64,000 nucleotides of DNA from contig JADJEI010000013.1 of assembly GCA_016709155.1 (NCBI GenBank), positions 806,001-870,000 of the forward strand. Direction: 5' to 3'. Position 1 is the first letter of the stretch; the number at the start of each line of letters is the position of its first letter. The DNA is from Ignavibacteriales bacterium (GTDB lineage Bacteria > Bacteroidota > Ignavibacteria > Ignavibacteriales > Ignavibacteriaceae). The notes under the pieces were generated by a model. It was not told the origin of the DNA and did not search any database. It was given only the letters and a program-made list of their open reading frames with translations. Positions 23,492-33,051 of this stretch are shown here, piece after piece. A program made the position numbers and the translations under genes.

Positions 23492-26101
23492 ATGCAAGTA
23501 ACTCCTTTAATGAATCAATACCGGAAGATTAAAGAAGCCAATCCTGATACGATTCTGCTTTTTAGGGTTGGCGATTTTTTTGAAACTTTCGATGAGGATG
23601 CCAAAACCGCATCAAAAGTTTTGGGTATAACTTTAACTAAGCGCTCCAATGGTGCAGCGGGAGATGTACCGCTTGCTGGTTTTCCTCATCACGCCATAGA
23701 CAGTTACTTACCAAAACTTGTACGCGCAGGTTATCGTGTTGCAGTTTGCGAGCAAATGGAAAATCCTAAATTTGCTAAAGGTATTGTCAAGCGTGAAGTT
23801 GTTGAAGTTGTAACTCCCGGCGTAACTCTTTCCGACAAACTGCTCGATCATAAAAAAAATAATTATTTGATGGCGATTTTTCTAACCGATGAAGTTGCAG
23901 GAATTTCATTTTGTGATATTTCCACAGCAGAGTTTTATTGTTACCAGGTTTCGCCGGCTAATGTTATACAACAGATTGAATCAATTAGTCCATCTGAAAT
24001 TCTTGCTCAGAAAAAGGATAAAGATTTAATAACCAGTTATGTCAATAAAGTCAATTCATCAATTCGTATCTCAAAACTTGATGATTGGATTTTTAATTTA
24101 GATTATGCTAATGAGCTTTTAAGAATACAATTTAAAACTGCTACACTTAAAGGGTTTGGAATTGAAAATCTTCATGCAGGAATAATAGCAAGCGGTGCAA
24201 TACTTAATTATCTGCAGGAAACTCAAAAGGCTAACCTCTCTCATCTGAGTAAAATTGCTTTGTACAATCCATCTGAATATATGACTCTGGATCATTCAAC
24301 AAAGAGAAATCTTGAAATAACATATTCAATGCAGGATGGGGGAAGGGAGGGCTCGCTCATTTCAATTTTAGATAAAACCCAAACTGCAATGGGCGCACGC
24401 TTATTAAAGAAATGGATTTCGGCCCCTTTAAGAAAACTTGAACCGATACAAGCACGATTGGATAGCGTTGAAGAAATAGTTGAGAACAAATCCATTAGAA
24501 AAAATCTTATCACGCATCTTAAAGAAATTGGCGATCTCGAAAGACTTATATCAAGAATTTGCACAGCGCGAGCTAATCCCCGTGAAATAGTAGCACTTAA
24601 ATCTTCGCTTAAAAAAATTCCTTTCTTGAAAGAAGAAATGAAGTCTTTGAGAGTAAAGACAATTAGACAAATTGCAGATACACTTTCCCCAATGGAAAAA
24701 TCGGTTGAAGTGATTGAGAATGCGATCGTGGATTTTCCTCCGCTTAGCTTGATTGATGGAGGGGTGATAAAATACGGCTACAGCCCCGAGCTCGACGAGC
24801 TTAGAGATATTTCGATACATGGAAAAGACTGGATTGCGAATCTTCAAAAACAAGAAAGGGAGCGGACTGGAATTTCTTCGCTCAAAGTAAACTTCAATAA
24901 GGTTTTTGGGTACTACATTGAAATCAGTAATGCGAATAAAGATAAAATTCCTTCGGATTATATGCGCAAACAAACGCTCGTAAATTCGGAGCGGTACATC
25001 ACTCCCGAGCTTAAAGAGTATGAAGATAAAATTCTGAATGCCGAAGAAAGAATTTATGAACTTGAATCACAGTTGTTTAATCATTTGAGAATATCAGTTG
25101 CAGAGCAAGCGGAGGTGATTCAACAAAATGCAAAGCTGATTGCTATGCTTGATTGTTTTATTTCTTTTGCCGAATGCGCTTCTGATTATAATTATATTAA
25201 ACCTGAAGTGAATGAAAATGATTCGATAGAAATTATTGAAGGCAGGCATCCGGTAGTAGAAAGAATTTTGCAGCCGGGAGAAAAGTTTACTTCAAATAAT
25301 TGTAAGATTGATAACGAAGAAAATCAAATTATACTTTTGACAGGACCGAATATGGCGGGTAAATCTGTTTATCTTCGACAGGCTGGATTAATTGTCTTGC
25401 TGGCGCAGATTGGCTGCTTTGTCCCCGCAAAAAGCGCAAAGATCGGGTTGGTTGATAGAATATTTACACGGGTGGGGGCAAGTGATAACATAACTGCCGG
25501 TGAAAGTACTTTCCTGGTTGAAATGCAGGAAGCAGCAAATATTTTAAATAATGCTACAAATAAAAGTTTGATCCTGCTTGATGAGATAGGAAGGGGGACA
25601 AGCACGTTCGACGGTATCTCTATTGCCTGGGCAATCACAGAGTATCTGCACGAAAATCCTGATATAAATGCAAAGACTTTATTTGCGACGCACTATCATG
25701 AATTAAATGAGATGGCTGAGATCTTTCCCAAAATAAAAAATTATAAAGTTGAAGTTCGCGAGTACGACGATAAAGTAATATTTTTGCATAAAGTTAATCC
25801 CGGAAGAGCCGATCACAGTTACGGAATCCAGGTTGCACAGATGGCAGGACTTCCATTGTTTGTGACTAATCGCGCAAAGGAGGTGCTCGAAAATCTTGAA
25901 AGCAAAGAATTAACTCCTTATGAGATAAAAAAAGAAAAGTTAAAAAAACTAAAGAGCGATGATAATCAAATCAGTCTTTTTGAATTTAAAGATGATGAAC
26001 TTCGAGGAGAATTAAAAAATATGGAATTGGAAAGCCTGACTCCAATTGATGCGCTAAACAAACTGAATGAATTACAAAAGAAAGTTCGAAAAAATGATTA
26101 A
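23492..26101 (+). CDS. mutS: DNA mismatch repair protein MutS
   Basis: MutS recognises mispairs and loops and recruits MutL. The 869-residue protein has the mismatch-binding N-terminus with FRVGDFFETFDEDA (the Phe-x-Glu reading motif), VCEQMENPK, the clamp region, and the ATPase: Walker A GPNMAGKSVYLRQ, ITAGESTFLVEM, Walker B LILLDEIGRGTSTFDG, and the TLFATHYHEL switch. Length and order are normal for MutS1. Its stop overlaps the next gene by 8 bp (start at 26094), so the two are cotranscribed. Confidence 0.98.
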   Translation: MQVTPLMNQYRKIKEANPDTILLFRVGDFFETFDEDAKTASKVLGITLTKRSNGAAGDVPLAGFPHHAIDSYLPKLVRAGYRVAVCEQMENPKFAKGIVKREVVEVVTPGVTLSDKLLDHKKNNYLMAIFLTDEVAGISFCDISTAEFYCYQVSPANVIQQIESISPSEILAQKKDKDLITSYVNKVNSSIRISKLDDWIFNLDYANELLRIQFKTATLKGFGIENLHAGIIASGAILNYLQETQKANLSHLSKIALYNPSEYMTLDHSTKRNLEITYSMQDGGREGSLISILDKTQTAMGARLLKKWISAPLRKLEPIQARLDSVEEIVENKSIRKNLITHLKEIGDLERLISRICTARANPREIVALKSSLKKIPFLKEEMKSLRVKTIRQIADTLSPMEKSVEVIENAIVDFPPLSLIDGGVIKYGYSPELDELRDISIHGKDWIANLQKQERERTGISSLKVNFNKVFGYYIEISNANKDKIPSDYMRKQTLVNSERYITPELKEYEDKILNAEERIYELESQLFNHLRISVAEQAEVIQQNAKLIAMLDCFISFAECASDYNYIKPEVNENDSIEIIEGRHPVVERILQPGEKFTSNNCKIDNEENQIILLTGPNMAGKSVYLRQAGLIVLLAQIGCFVPAKSAKIGLVDRIFTRVGASDNITAGESTFLVEMQEAANILNNATNKSLILLDEIGRGTSTFDGISIAWAITEYLHENPDINAKTLFATHYHELNEMAEIFPKIKNYKVEVREYDDKVIFLHKVNPGRADHSYGIQVAQMAGLPLFVTNRAKEVLENLESKELTPYEIKKEKLKKLKSDDNQISLFEFKDDELRGELKNMELESLTPIDALNKLNELQKKVRKND

Positions 26102-26714
26102 GATATTCTTTCTTTTCTTTTTAATCCCGGCTTCAATGTTTTTACTAAACTCTTGCGGTAAAAATTATACTCCCGAAGAAGAAGCATATATTAATGAAAT
26201 TAATCAATTGCGAAAATTGAAAGACGAAGATTTTAAATCTTCACTATACTCGCCATTCAATCAGGATGTAAAAGCTCATTATGCTCCATTAAAATATTTC
26301 GATGTTGATCCTGATCTTAAATTTACAAGCAAGCTTTTTGAATATGAATTGAAAGACACGATTCAAGTTCTCGGGACAAAGGGAGAGGCACGGAAGGCGG
26401 TTCGATACGGCTACTTAAAATTCATTTATCAAGAAAAAGAATTTAAAGTGAATGTTTATAAAGGATGGACTGAGAACGGGGAAGCGTATTTTTCTATCTG
26501 GTTTACCGATAACACAACCGGAGAAGAAACTTATGGCGTGGGTCGTTACCTTGATTTTGAATTATCACCATCAAAAGAATTTACTTATACAATAGATTTT
26601 AATCTTGCATATAATCCATATTGTGCATATAGTTCAACATACTCCTGCGCTGTCCCAACAAAGGAGGATTACCTCGATATTGAAATTAAGGCAGGCGAAA
26701 AAAATTTTCATTAA
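26094..26714 (+). CDS. DUF1684 lipoprotein
   Basis: I chose the ATG at 26094, which overlaps the mutS end, since it opens directly on the signal peptide; a start at 26067 would add nine charged residues. The product of 206 residues has a lipobox LLNSC. The DUF1684 signature follows: LKFIYQEKEFKVNVYKGW, WFTDNTTGEETYGVGRYLDFE and FNLAYNPYCAYSSTYSCAVPTKEDYLDIEIKAGEK. The Tyr-Gly-x-Gly-Arg-Tyr and Asn-Pro-x-Cys-Ala-Tyr motifs are kept. The function of DUF1684 is not known. It is 12 bp from the DAHP synthase gene, so mutS-DUF1684-aroF looks like one operon. Confidence 0.85.
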   Translation: MIKIFFLFFLIPASMFLLNSCGKNYTPEEEAYINEINQLRKLKDEDFKSSLYSPFNQDVKAHYAPLKYFDVDPDLKFTSKLFEYELKDTIQVLGTKGEARKAVRYGYLKFIYQEKEFKVNVYKGWTENGEAYFSIWFTDNTTGEETYGVGRYLDFELSPSKEFTYTIDFNLAYNPYCAYSSTYSCAVPTKEDYLDIEIKAGEKNFH

Positions 26715-26726
26715 GAAAGAAATAAA

Positions 26727-27740
26727 ATGATAGTAGTACTCGACAAAAAAATCACAGATCAGCAGTATGAAAATGTAGTTAAACATTTACAGGATTACGG
26801 ATTTGCAGTTCACAAGGTGATGGGTGAAGAAAGAATTGTAATCGGGGCAATTGGTGTTCATCCGAATTTTGATACCCGGAAGATAAAAGTTTTAGATGGA
26901 GTTGAAGAAGTTTTTCGGGTAACCGACCCATTTAAATTAGCAAGCCGTAACTTCAAGCAGGATGCTACTCAAATAAAAATCAAAGATGTCCTTATCGGTG
27001 GAAATGAAATAATGGTAATTGCCGGTCCTTGTTCGGTTGAGAATGAAGAGCAAATTATGAAGATAGCCGGAATTGTTAAATCCTCGGGAGCAAAAATATT
27101 AAGGGGAGGTGCATTTAAACCACGGACTTCACCTTATTCATTCCAGGGTTTGGGAGAAGTCGGTTTAAAACTCCTTCGGAAGGCTGCGGATGAATTTGAT
27201 TTGCTTGTAATTACGGAGGTTCTTGAGATTTCTCAGATAGATTTAGTTGGAAAGTACACTGATATTTTCCAGGTAGGTGCAAGAAATATGCAGAACTATC
27301 CTCTTTTGAGAGAACTTGGAAAAGCAAATAAACCTGTGATGCTCAAACGTGGACTTTCGGCTACAGTTGAAGATTTGCTGATGTCTGCTGAATATATTTT
27401 GTCTAATGAAAATCCCAATGTAATTCTTTGCGAACGCGGTATTCGTACATTTGAAAGATCCACCCGGAACACATTCGATCTATCTGCAATTCCTGTTGTT
27501 CATAAAAGAAGCCATCTCCCTATTTTTGCCGATCCTTCGCACGCAACCGGAATCAGAGATAAAGTTATACCGATGGCGCGAGCTGCTGTGGCTGCCGGCG
27601 CCGATGGTTTAATGGTTGAAGTTCATCATGATCCTGAAAAAGCTTTATCTGATGGACCGCAGGCGATTCTTCCGGAACAATTTCACGAAATGATGAGGCA
27701 GATAAAACTGATCGCTGAAGTAATTGGCAGGAAGATTTAA
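26727..27740 (+). CDS. aroF: 3-deoxy-7-phosphoheptulonate (DAHP) synthase, type I beta with N-terminal ferredoxin-like domain
   Basis: The enzyme joins phosphoenolpyruvate and erythrose 4-phosphate in the first step of the shikimate pathway. Residues 1-70 form the ferredoxin-like domain seen in Thermotoga-type enzymes (IVVLDKKITDQQYENVVKHL); this domain mediates feedback control by aromatic amino acids in that group. The barrel follows with VIAGPCSVEN, GGAFKPRTSPYSFQG, VGARNMQNYPLL, KRGLSATVEDLLMSAEYI, CERGIRTFE and FADPSHATGIRDKV. Length 337 is typical. No other shikimate gene is in the window. Confidence 0.95.
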   Translation: MIVVLDKKITDQQYENVVKHLQDYGFAVHKVMGEERIVIGAIGVHPNFDTRKIKVLDGVEEVFRVTDPFKLASRNFKQDATQIKIKDVLIGGNEIMVIAGPCSVENEEQIMKIAGIVKSSGAKILRGGAFKPRTSPYSFQGLGEVGLKLLRKAADEFDLLVITEVLEISQIDLVGKYTDIFQVGARNMQNYPLLRELGKANKPVMLKRGLSATVEDLLMSAEYILSNENPNVILCERGIRTFERSTRNTFDLSAIPVVHKRSHLPIFADPSHATGIRDKVIPMARAAVAAGADGLMVEVHHDPEKALSDGPQAILPEQFHEMMRQIKLIAEVIGRKI

Positions 27741-27835
27741 TCCAATAATATTTCAGTTTATCCGTTCCAACAATGATTTTATGTTTATTGCAAAAATTGT
27801 AACAAGTATACTTATAACCTGAAAAAGATTTTTTA

Positions 27836-29168
27836 ATGAAATTTATTCTAACTCTCATTTATTTCTTCTTCGTATTTATTTCTTTCTCGACTGCTCAAAA
27901 ACTATCCGGGACAGAAGTAAAAAAAACCTACTACCCGAATGGAGTGTTAAAAACAGAGGGTGATTATTGGTATGGTCAGCTTAATGGAGAATATGTCGAG
28001 TATTATCCAAATGGAAAAGTATGGAAGCAATGGCATTTTGAAGATGGTTTAGAAGAAGGACTCTCAAATATGGTTTTTTGAAGATGGCAAAGTAAGTATC
28101 GAATGGACTTACAAACACGGGATTAAAGAAGGAACTTCTAAATGGTATTATGAATCCGGCGAACTATGGGCTGAACAAAATTACCGCGACGGCAAATTAG
28201 ACGGAATAACTTACACTTATTATAAAACAGGCGAACTGCAAGGGGAGTGGAAATTTGTTGATGGAGAATTGCAGGGGATATCAAAAACCTATTACCAAAA
28301 TGGAAGCATCGAAGTTGAAAGAAATTTTGTTAATGGTTTGTTAAACGGTAAAACTTTTATCTATTTTGAAAAGAGTAGCGGAGTTGCACTTGAAGCAAAT
28401 TTTATTGACGATAAACTTGAAGGGGAAGTATTGATTTATGATACCGGGCATAGTGTTCGTGTAAAAGATGTTTACGAAAAAGATGAACTGATTTTGCGTA
28501 CTCGTTATGACGTTCAGGGTAAATACGAATCTGAAGAAAGAACCGTTAAGGATTACTTTGAAACCGGAACAATAAAACAAGAGACTTTTTTGAAGCAAGG
28601 TAAGAAGCAAAACTCAACAAGAGTTTATTATGAATCAGGTTTTCTTAAAGAAGAATGGAATTTCAAGGATGATGTATTGCAAGGGAAGTCGTTTTTATTT
28701 TATGAAAATGGAATTTTAAAAACTGAAATAGATTATCTGAATGGAATACAAAAAGGAATCACAAAAAATTATTACCCTGATGGTGCACTTCAATCGGAAA
28801 TAAATTATAATAATGATAAAAAAAATGGTATTGCAGTGAGCTACTTCCTCAACGGTGCCCTGGAATCAACTGCTAACTACAAAGATGATAAACTTGAAGG
28901 TGAAGTAAAACTTTACCACACAAACGGTATTTTAAAATCAAGCCAGTCTTTCGAAAATGATATACCGGTTAATAAAAAATTAATTTATTATGATAATGGA
29001 TTTCTCGAAAGAGAGGAAAACTACTTCGATGGGAAAATTGATGGATGGGTTAAAGAATATTACAGAGACCGTGTGCTAAAAAAGGAAGAGTATTTTCAGT
29101 CTGGTAAACTAATTAAATGGAAAGAGTATAACTCTGAGGGTGATATGATTTCCGCTCATGGTTATTAA
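27836..29168 (+). CDS. MORN_2/YwqK-like repeat protein, frameshifted
   Basis: The secreted protein of about 444 residues has a signal peptide (MKFILTLIYF to SFSTAQ). It then has some seventeen repeats of about 23 residues with the pattern Y-Y-x-[DN]-G-x-x-x-x-E-x-x-[FY]-x-[DN]-G-x-x-x-G (YYPNGVLKTEGDYWYGQLNGE, YYESGELWAEQNYRDGKLDG and so on). This is the MORN_2 type found in toxin-antitoxin YwqK-like proteins; function unknown. The first frame stops at 28081. Restoring two A in AAA 28066-28068 (or removing one base) gives LSKIWFFEDGK and continues into the second frame, which is open to 29168. The literal second ORF has no real start, so this is one gene. Confidence 0.82.
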
Positions 29169-29215
29169 TTATCATTCATAATTTGCTAACAAAAATATGG
29201 TGAAATAAATTGTAA

Positions 29216-30103
29216 AAAATTCCTTCAAAATTTGCAGTCGGGCTACTTCAACTATCATTCAGTAAAAACGCCGATGACAATCTATCTAAAGCAATTAATT
29301 GGATTGAGAAAGCTGCTAAAAAAGGTGCACAGGTAATTTGCCTGCCAGAACTTTTCCGTTCGCAATATTTCTGTCAATCTGAAAATATTGATAATTATAA
29401 TTTAGCAGAGACTATTCCTGGACCCACTACTCAAGCAATTTCTAAAGTTGCAAAAAAGTATGAAGTGGTGATAATTGTTCCATTATTTGAAAAAAGAGCT
29501 GCCGGACTTTATCACAATTCAATCGCTGTCATTAATACAAAAGGTGAGATAGCAGGTATATATCGTAAGATGCACATTCCAGACGATCCGGCTTATTACG
29601 AAAAATATTATTTCACTCCCGGTGACTTAGGTTTCAAAAGTTTTCAAACTGAGTATGGAAACATCGGGACATTAATTTGCTGGGACCAATGGTTTCCGGA
29701 GGGGGCAAGATTGACAGCACTTCAGGGTGCAAGCATTTTATTTTATCCTACTGCAATCGGCTGGCATCCGGGCGAAAAAGTTGAACACGGCAAACCACAG
29801 TTTGAAAGCTGGCAGACAATTCAACGCTCTCACGCAATTGCAAATGGAGTTTATGTCGCATCTGTTAATAGGATAGGTTTGGAAAAGGAAACAAAAGATT
29901 CTGCCGGTATTGAATTCTGGGGGAAAAGTTTTATCTGCGATCCACAAGGAGTTATTTTAGCTGAAGCATCACACGATAATGAAGAAATTTTAATTGCAGA
30001 AATAGATTTAAACAGAATTGAATATATCCGCCGCAACTGGCCCTTCCTGCGAGATAGAAGGGTGGATGCTTACGGCGAAATTACGAAACGATTTTCAAAA
30101 TGA
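29216..30103 (+). CDS. aguB: N-carbamoylputrescine amidase (carbon-nitrogen hydrolase)
   Basis: It releases putrescine, CO2 and ammonia from N-carbamoylputrescine. Visible nitrilase-superfamily motifs: FAVGLLQLSF, VICLPELF (catalytic Glu), YRKMHIPDDPAYYEKYYF (catalytic Lys) and GTLICWDQWFPE (catalytic Cys), then FYPTAIGWHP and WGKSFICDPQG. The end overlaps aguA by 4 bp (ATGA). The frame is open from 29216 but has no ATG, GTG or TTG before 29465, which lies after the catalytic Glu. The true start is therefore hidden by a small indel near 29200-29216, or is a rare ATT. I give the open part; the start is unsure. Confidence 0.9.
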   Translation, partial: KIPSKFAVGLLQLSFSKNADDNLSKAINWIEKAAKKGAQVICLPELFRSQYFCQSENIDNYNLAETIPGPTTQAISKVAKKYEVVIIVPLFEKRAAGLYHNSIAVINTKGEIAGIYRKMHIPDDPAYYEKYYFTPGDLGFKSFQTEYGNIGTLICWDQWFPEGARLTALQGASILFYPTAIGWHPGEKVEHGKPQFESWQTIQRSHAIANGVYVASVNRIGLEKETKDSAGIEFWGKSFICDPQGVILAEASHDNEEILIAEIDLNRIEYIRRNWPFLRDRRVDAYGEITKRFSK

Positions 30104-31146
30104 AATCTGCAAATCAAAAATACCGACTGCCTGCCGAATGGGAACATCACGAAGCCACATGGATTGGCTGGCCTGCAAATAAAGAAGATTGGCCCGGGAA
30201 ATTTTCCCCCATCCCCTGGGTTTACGCTGAAATTGTTCGTCATATCTCTCGTGCAGAAAAAGTCCGGATAATCGTCCAATCCCCGCAGCATCAAGCCAAA
30301 GCAGAATTTGTTTTAAAATCTGTCCGTACAAATTTATCCAACGTAGAATTTTATATTCTTAAAACAAATCGCAACTGGCTGCGCGATGCCGGTCCTCAAT
30401 TTGTTAAAGATAATATTGGCAATACGATTCTCATTAATTTCGGTTTTAATGCATGGGCGAAATATGACAACTACAAACTTGATGCTAATATTCCTAAAAT
30501 GATTTCCGAAAAATTCAATCTTTTGCGAATTGAAACTCTTCACAAAAACCGCCACGTTGTTCTTGAAGGAGGGAGTATAGATTACAACGGAAAAGGGACT
30601 ATTATTACAACGGAAGAATGTTTACTCGATAGTGAAACTCAGGTTCGTAACACTGACTTTTCTAAAAGTGATTACGAGTATGTATTCAGAAAATATCTCG
30701 GCGCAAAAAACATTATCTGGCTGAATAGAGGAATTGTTGGAGATGATACTCACGGGCATGTTGATGATATTACGAGATTTGTAAATCATAATACAGTTGT
30801 TTCTGCTTTGGAAGCTCATCCGAATGATCCGAACTTTATTCCACTGATGGAGAATAGAGAAATATTAGAAGATGCAAAAGTAGAAGACGGATCAAGCGTG
30901 GATATTGTTGAATTACCAATGCCATCTCCTGTAATTTTCAAAGGGCAAAGGCTGCCGGCAAGTTATGCTAATTTTTGCATTTCAAATTATGCTGTACTTG
31001 TTCCAACGTTCAATGATCCAAACGATAGAACTGCGCTGGGAATATTGTCTGAGTTGTTTACTGATAGACCTGTTATCGGTATTCACGCTGTAGATTTAGT
31101 GTGGGGATTAGGAACGCTGCATTGCTTGACTCACGAACAAATGTAA
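30100..31146 (+). CDS. aguA: Agmatine deiminase
   Basis: It converts agmatine to N-carbamoylputrescine and ammonia, feeding AguB. The 348-residue protein carries the PAD_porph motifs: LPAEWEHHEATWIGWP, NWLRDAGPQFV, LEGGSID, GDDTHGHVDDITRF (His and Asp of the active site), LPASYANFCISN and the catalytic Cys in GTLHCLTHEQM. It normally reads GGGNIHC; the Leu-Gly-Thr-Leu before the Cys is a mild variant. It overlaps aguB and both are probably cotranslated, completing the route from agmatine to putrescine. Confidence 0.95.
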   Translation: MKSANQKYRLPAEWEHHEATWIGWPANKEDWPGKFSPIPWVYAEIVRHISRAEKVRIIVQSPQHQAKAEFVLKSVRTNLSNVEFYILKTNRNWLRDAGPQFVKDNIGNTILINFGFNAWAKYDNYKLDANIPKMISEKFNLLRIETLHKNRHVVLEGGSIDYNGKGTIITTEECLLDSETQVRNTDFSKSDYEYVFRKYLGAKNIIWLNRGIVGDDTHGHVDDITRFVNHNTVVSALEAHPNDPNFIPLMENREILEDAKVEDGSSVDIVELPMPSPVIFKGQRLPASYANFCISNYAVLVPTFNDPNDRTALGILSELFTDRPVIGIHAVDLVWGLGTLHCLTHEQM

Positions 31147-31301
31147 GATCGTCAAGAATCCCTTCTGAACTAAAGTTATCTTTGTCGAATTTTTTTAGTT
31201 TATTTTTACACACTATCTGCAGGTGAATTCAAAGAAACACGCAAGATGCTTTTTATGAAATGACAGATCAAATACAATACATAATTTTTTGATATAAGAT
31301 T

Positions 31302-31392
31302 TAAAGTTAAAGTTCAGGTTCAAGTTCAAGAGTAAGATAATACTTCGCATTTCCTTGATCTTGAACCTGATCTTGATCTTGATCTTGGTCCA
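31302..31392. repeat. Hexamer-based hairpin repeat
   Basis: A left arm of AAGTTCAGGTTCAAGTTCAAG type (31309-31330) faces a right arm built from GATCTT and GAACCT repeats (31355-31388), which can pair with it. It lies in the 382-bp gap between aguA and pntAA, which otherwise shows no gene. The rest of the gap (31147-31301 and 31393-31515) is AT-rich and may hold the pnt promoter. Confidence 0.6.
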
Positions 31393-31528
31393 GCCTTCGA
31401 TCCAAGCCAACAAATAAAATAAACTCTTTTACATAAGCAATAATATTTCTATTAGTTTGTATTTATTCTCAATTCCTTTTAAGTTTTCACCCATAAATTA
31501 ATTCTTTCTAATAAAAACGGAGGAAAAT

Positions 31529-32674
31529 GTGATAATAGCTGTTCCCAAAGAAATTCTTCCCGGCGAAAACCGAGTAGCTACAGTTCCCGATGTCATTTCA
31601 AAATTAATCAAATCAGGCTTTGAAGTTTTAATCGAAAAAGACGCAGGACTTAATGCGGGCTTTACTGATGATAATTATATTAAGCACGGTGCAAAGATCA
31701 TATCCAGTATTTTGGAATTATATTCTTCAGCAGATATAGTTTTGAAAGTTCAAAGACCAATTGATAATCCCTCTGCCGGTAAACACGAACTTGACTTGAT
31801 GAAAACAGGAACTCTGCTGATAACATTTCTGTATCCCCTTTTTCATTTTGAACTAGCAAAAAAATGTGCTGAAAAAGGTATCAATGTTATTTCGATGGAT
31901 ATGATTCCCCGAACAACACTTGCACAGAAAATGGATGCACTAAGTTCGCAGGCAAACCTTGCAGGTTATAAAAGTGTTATAATGGCAGCGAACGAATTAC
32001 GCAAAATATTTCCATTAATGATGACTGCAGCAGGAACAATCTCACCGGCTAAAGTAGTAATCATGGGGGCGGGAGTTGCGGGACTTCAGGCTCTTGGCAC
32101 TGCAAAAAGACTCGGTGCTGTAGTAGAAGTTTCGGACATCCGGGCTGCAGTAAAAGAAGAAGTGCAAAGCCTTGGTGGAAAATTTATTGAAGTTGAGACT
32201 GATGAAAACATGCAGGATGCCGGCGGTTATGCTAAAGAGGCTTCACCGGAATTTTTAAAGAGGCAAAAAGAGGTAATATTCAAGCATGTTACCGAAGCGG
32301 ATATTGTGATTACAACTGCTTTAATCCCAGGGAAAAAATCTCCTGTGCTTGTAACAGAAGAAATGGTGAAGAATATGCGCCCCGGCAGTGTTGTGCTTGA
32401 CATGGCTACTGAATTTGGCGGCAACTGTGAGATAAGTGAAAAGGGAAAGACTGTGAAAAAATATGGGGTAACAGTTATCGGAGAGCCGAATATCCCCAGC
32501 CTTGTTGCAACTCACGCAAGCGAAATGTATTCAAAAAATATTTTGAGTTTACTCTTGCATATCAGTAAAGAAGGTATGGTTCAATTAAAACTTGATGATG
32601 AAATTGTGAAGGGATGCCTTATTACATACAATAAAGAAGTTTTTAATCAAAGAGTAAAAGATCTAATCAAATAA
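31529..32674 (+). CDS. pntAA: NAD(P) transhydrogenase subunit alpha 1, NAD-binding
   Basis: Subunit of the proton-translocating transhydrogenase that moves hydride from NADH to NADP+. The 381-residue protein has the PNT N-terminal domain (MIIAVPKEILPGENRVATVPD), VISMDMIPRTTLAQKMDALSSQANLAGYK, AAGTISPAKVVI and the Rossmann motif VIMGAGVAGLQALGTAKRLGA. Its length shows that it lacks the membrane helices, which are a separate gene here. It starts with GTG at 31529, with GGAGG 5 nt upstream; an overlapping ATG at 31527 is followed at once by a stop. First gene of pntAA-pntAB-pntB. Confidence 0.95.
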   Translation: MIIAVPKEILPGENRVATVPDVISKLIKSGFEVLIEKDAGLNAGFTDDNYIKHGAKIISSILELYSSADIVLKVQRPIDNPSAGKHELDLMKTGTLLITFLYPLFHFELAKKCAEKGINVISMDMIPRTTLAQKMDALSSQANLAGYKSVIMAANELRKIFPLMMTAAGTISPAKVVIMGAGVAGLQALGTAKRLGAVVEVSDIRAAVKEEVQSLGGKFIEVETDENMQDAGGYAKEASPEFLKRQKEVIFKHVTEADIVITTALIPGKKSPVLVTEEMVKNMRPGSVVLDMATEFGGNCEISEKGKTVKKYGVTVIGEPNIPSLVATHASEMYSKNILSLLLHISKEGMVQLKLDDEIVKGCLITYNKEVFNQRVKDLIK

Positions 32675-32710
32675 TGAATAAAAAATTAATTATTAATTAA
32701 AGGAATTAAT

Positions 32711-33043
32711 ATGGTAGAATTTATTTCAACACATCTGAATGAATTTATTTTTCTGATGCATATTTATGTTTTTATGCTTGCAATTTTTGTCGGCTTTGAG
32801 TTGATCACAAAAGTTCCACCAACGCTGCATACACCTTTGATGTCCGGTTCAAATGCAATCTCCGGAATTACAATCGTTGGTGCATTGTTAAGTGCAGGCT
32901 TAAAAGAATTCACTATCAGCACAATACTTGGTCTTGTTGCTGTAATCTTTGCTATGATAAATGTTGTCGGGGGATTCTTAGTTACAGATCGAATGTTAAA
33001 AATGTTTAAAAAGCCGTCACGATCCGGCTCTGATGGAAAGTGA
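32711..33043 (+). CDS. pntAB: NAD(P) transhydrogenase subunit alpha 2, membrane
   Basis: The 110-residue protein has three membrane helices (LMHIYVFMLAIFVGFELI, AISGITIVGALLSAG, TILGLVAVIFAMINVVGGFLV) with the typical VPPTLHTPLMSGSNAISGI loop. It supplies part of the proton channel. AAAGGA precedes the ATG. It lies 36 bp after pntAA and 8 bp before pntB. Confidence 0.95.
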   Translation: MVEFISTHLNEFIFLMHIYVFMLAIFVGFELITKVPPTLHTPLMSGSNAISGITIVGALLSAGLKEFTISTILGLVAVIFAMINVVGGFLVTDRMLKMFKKPSRSGSDGK

Positions 33044-33051
33044 GATAAAAA

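Noticed and set aside
28269..29168. A separate repeat-protein gene starting at TTG 28269
   Set aside because: The frame is open upstream with continuing MORN-like repeats, so it is the second part of the frameshifted gene at 27836.
31213..31413. Minus-strand frame with KIKIK-rich translation
   Set aside because: It is a translation of the hexamer repeat, not a gene.
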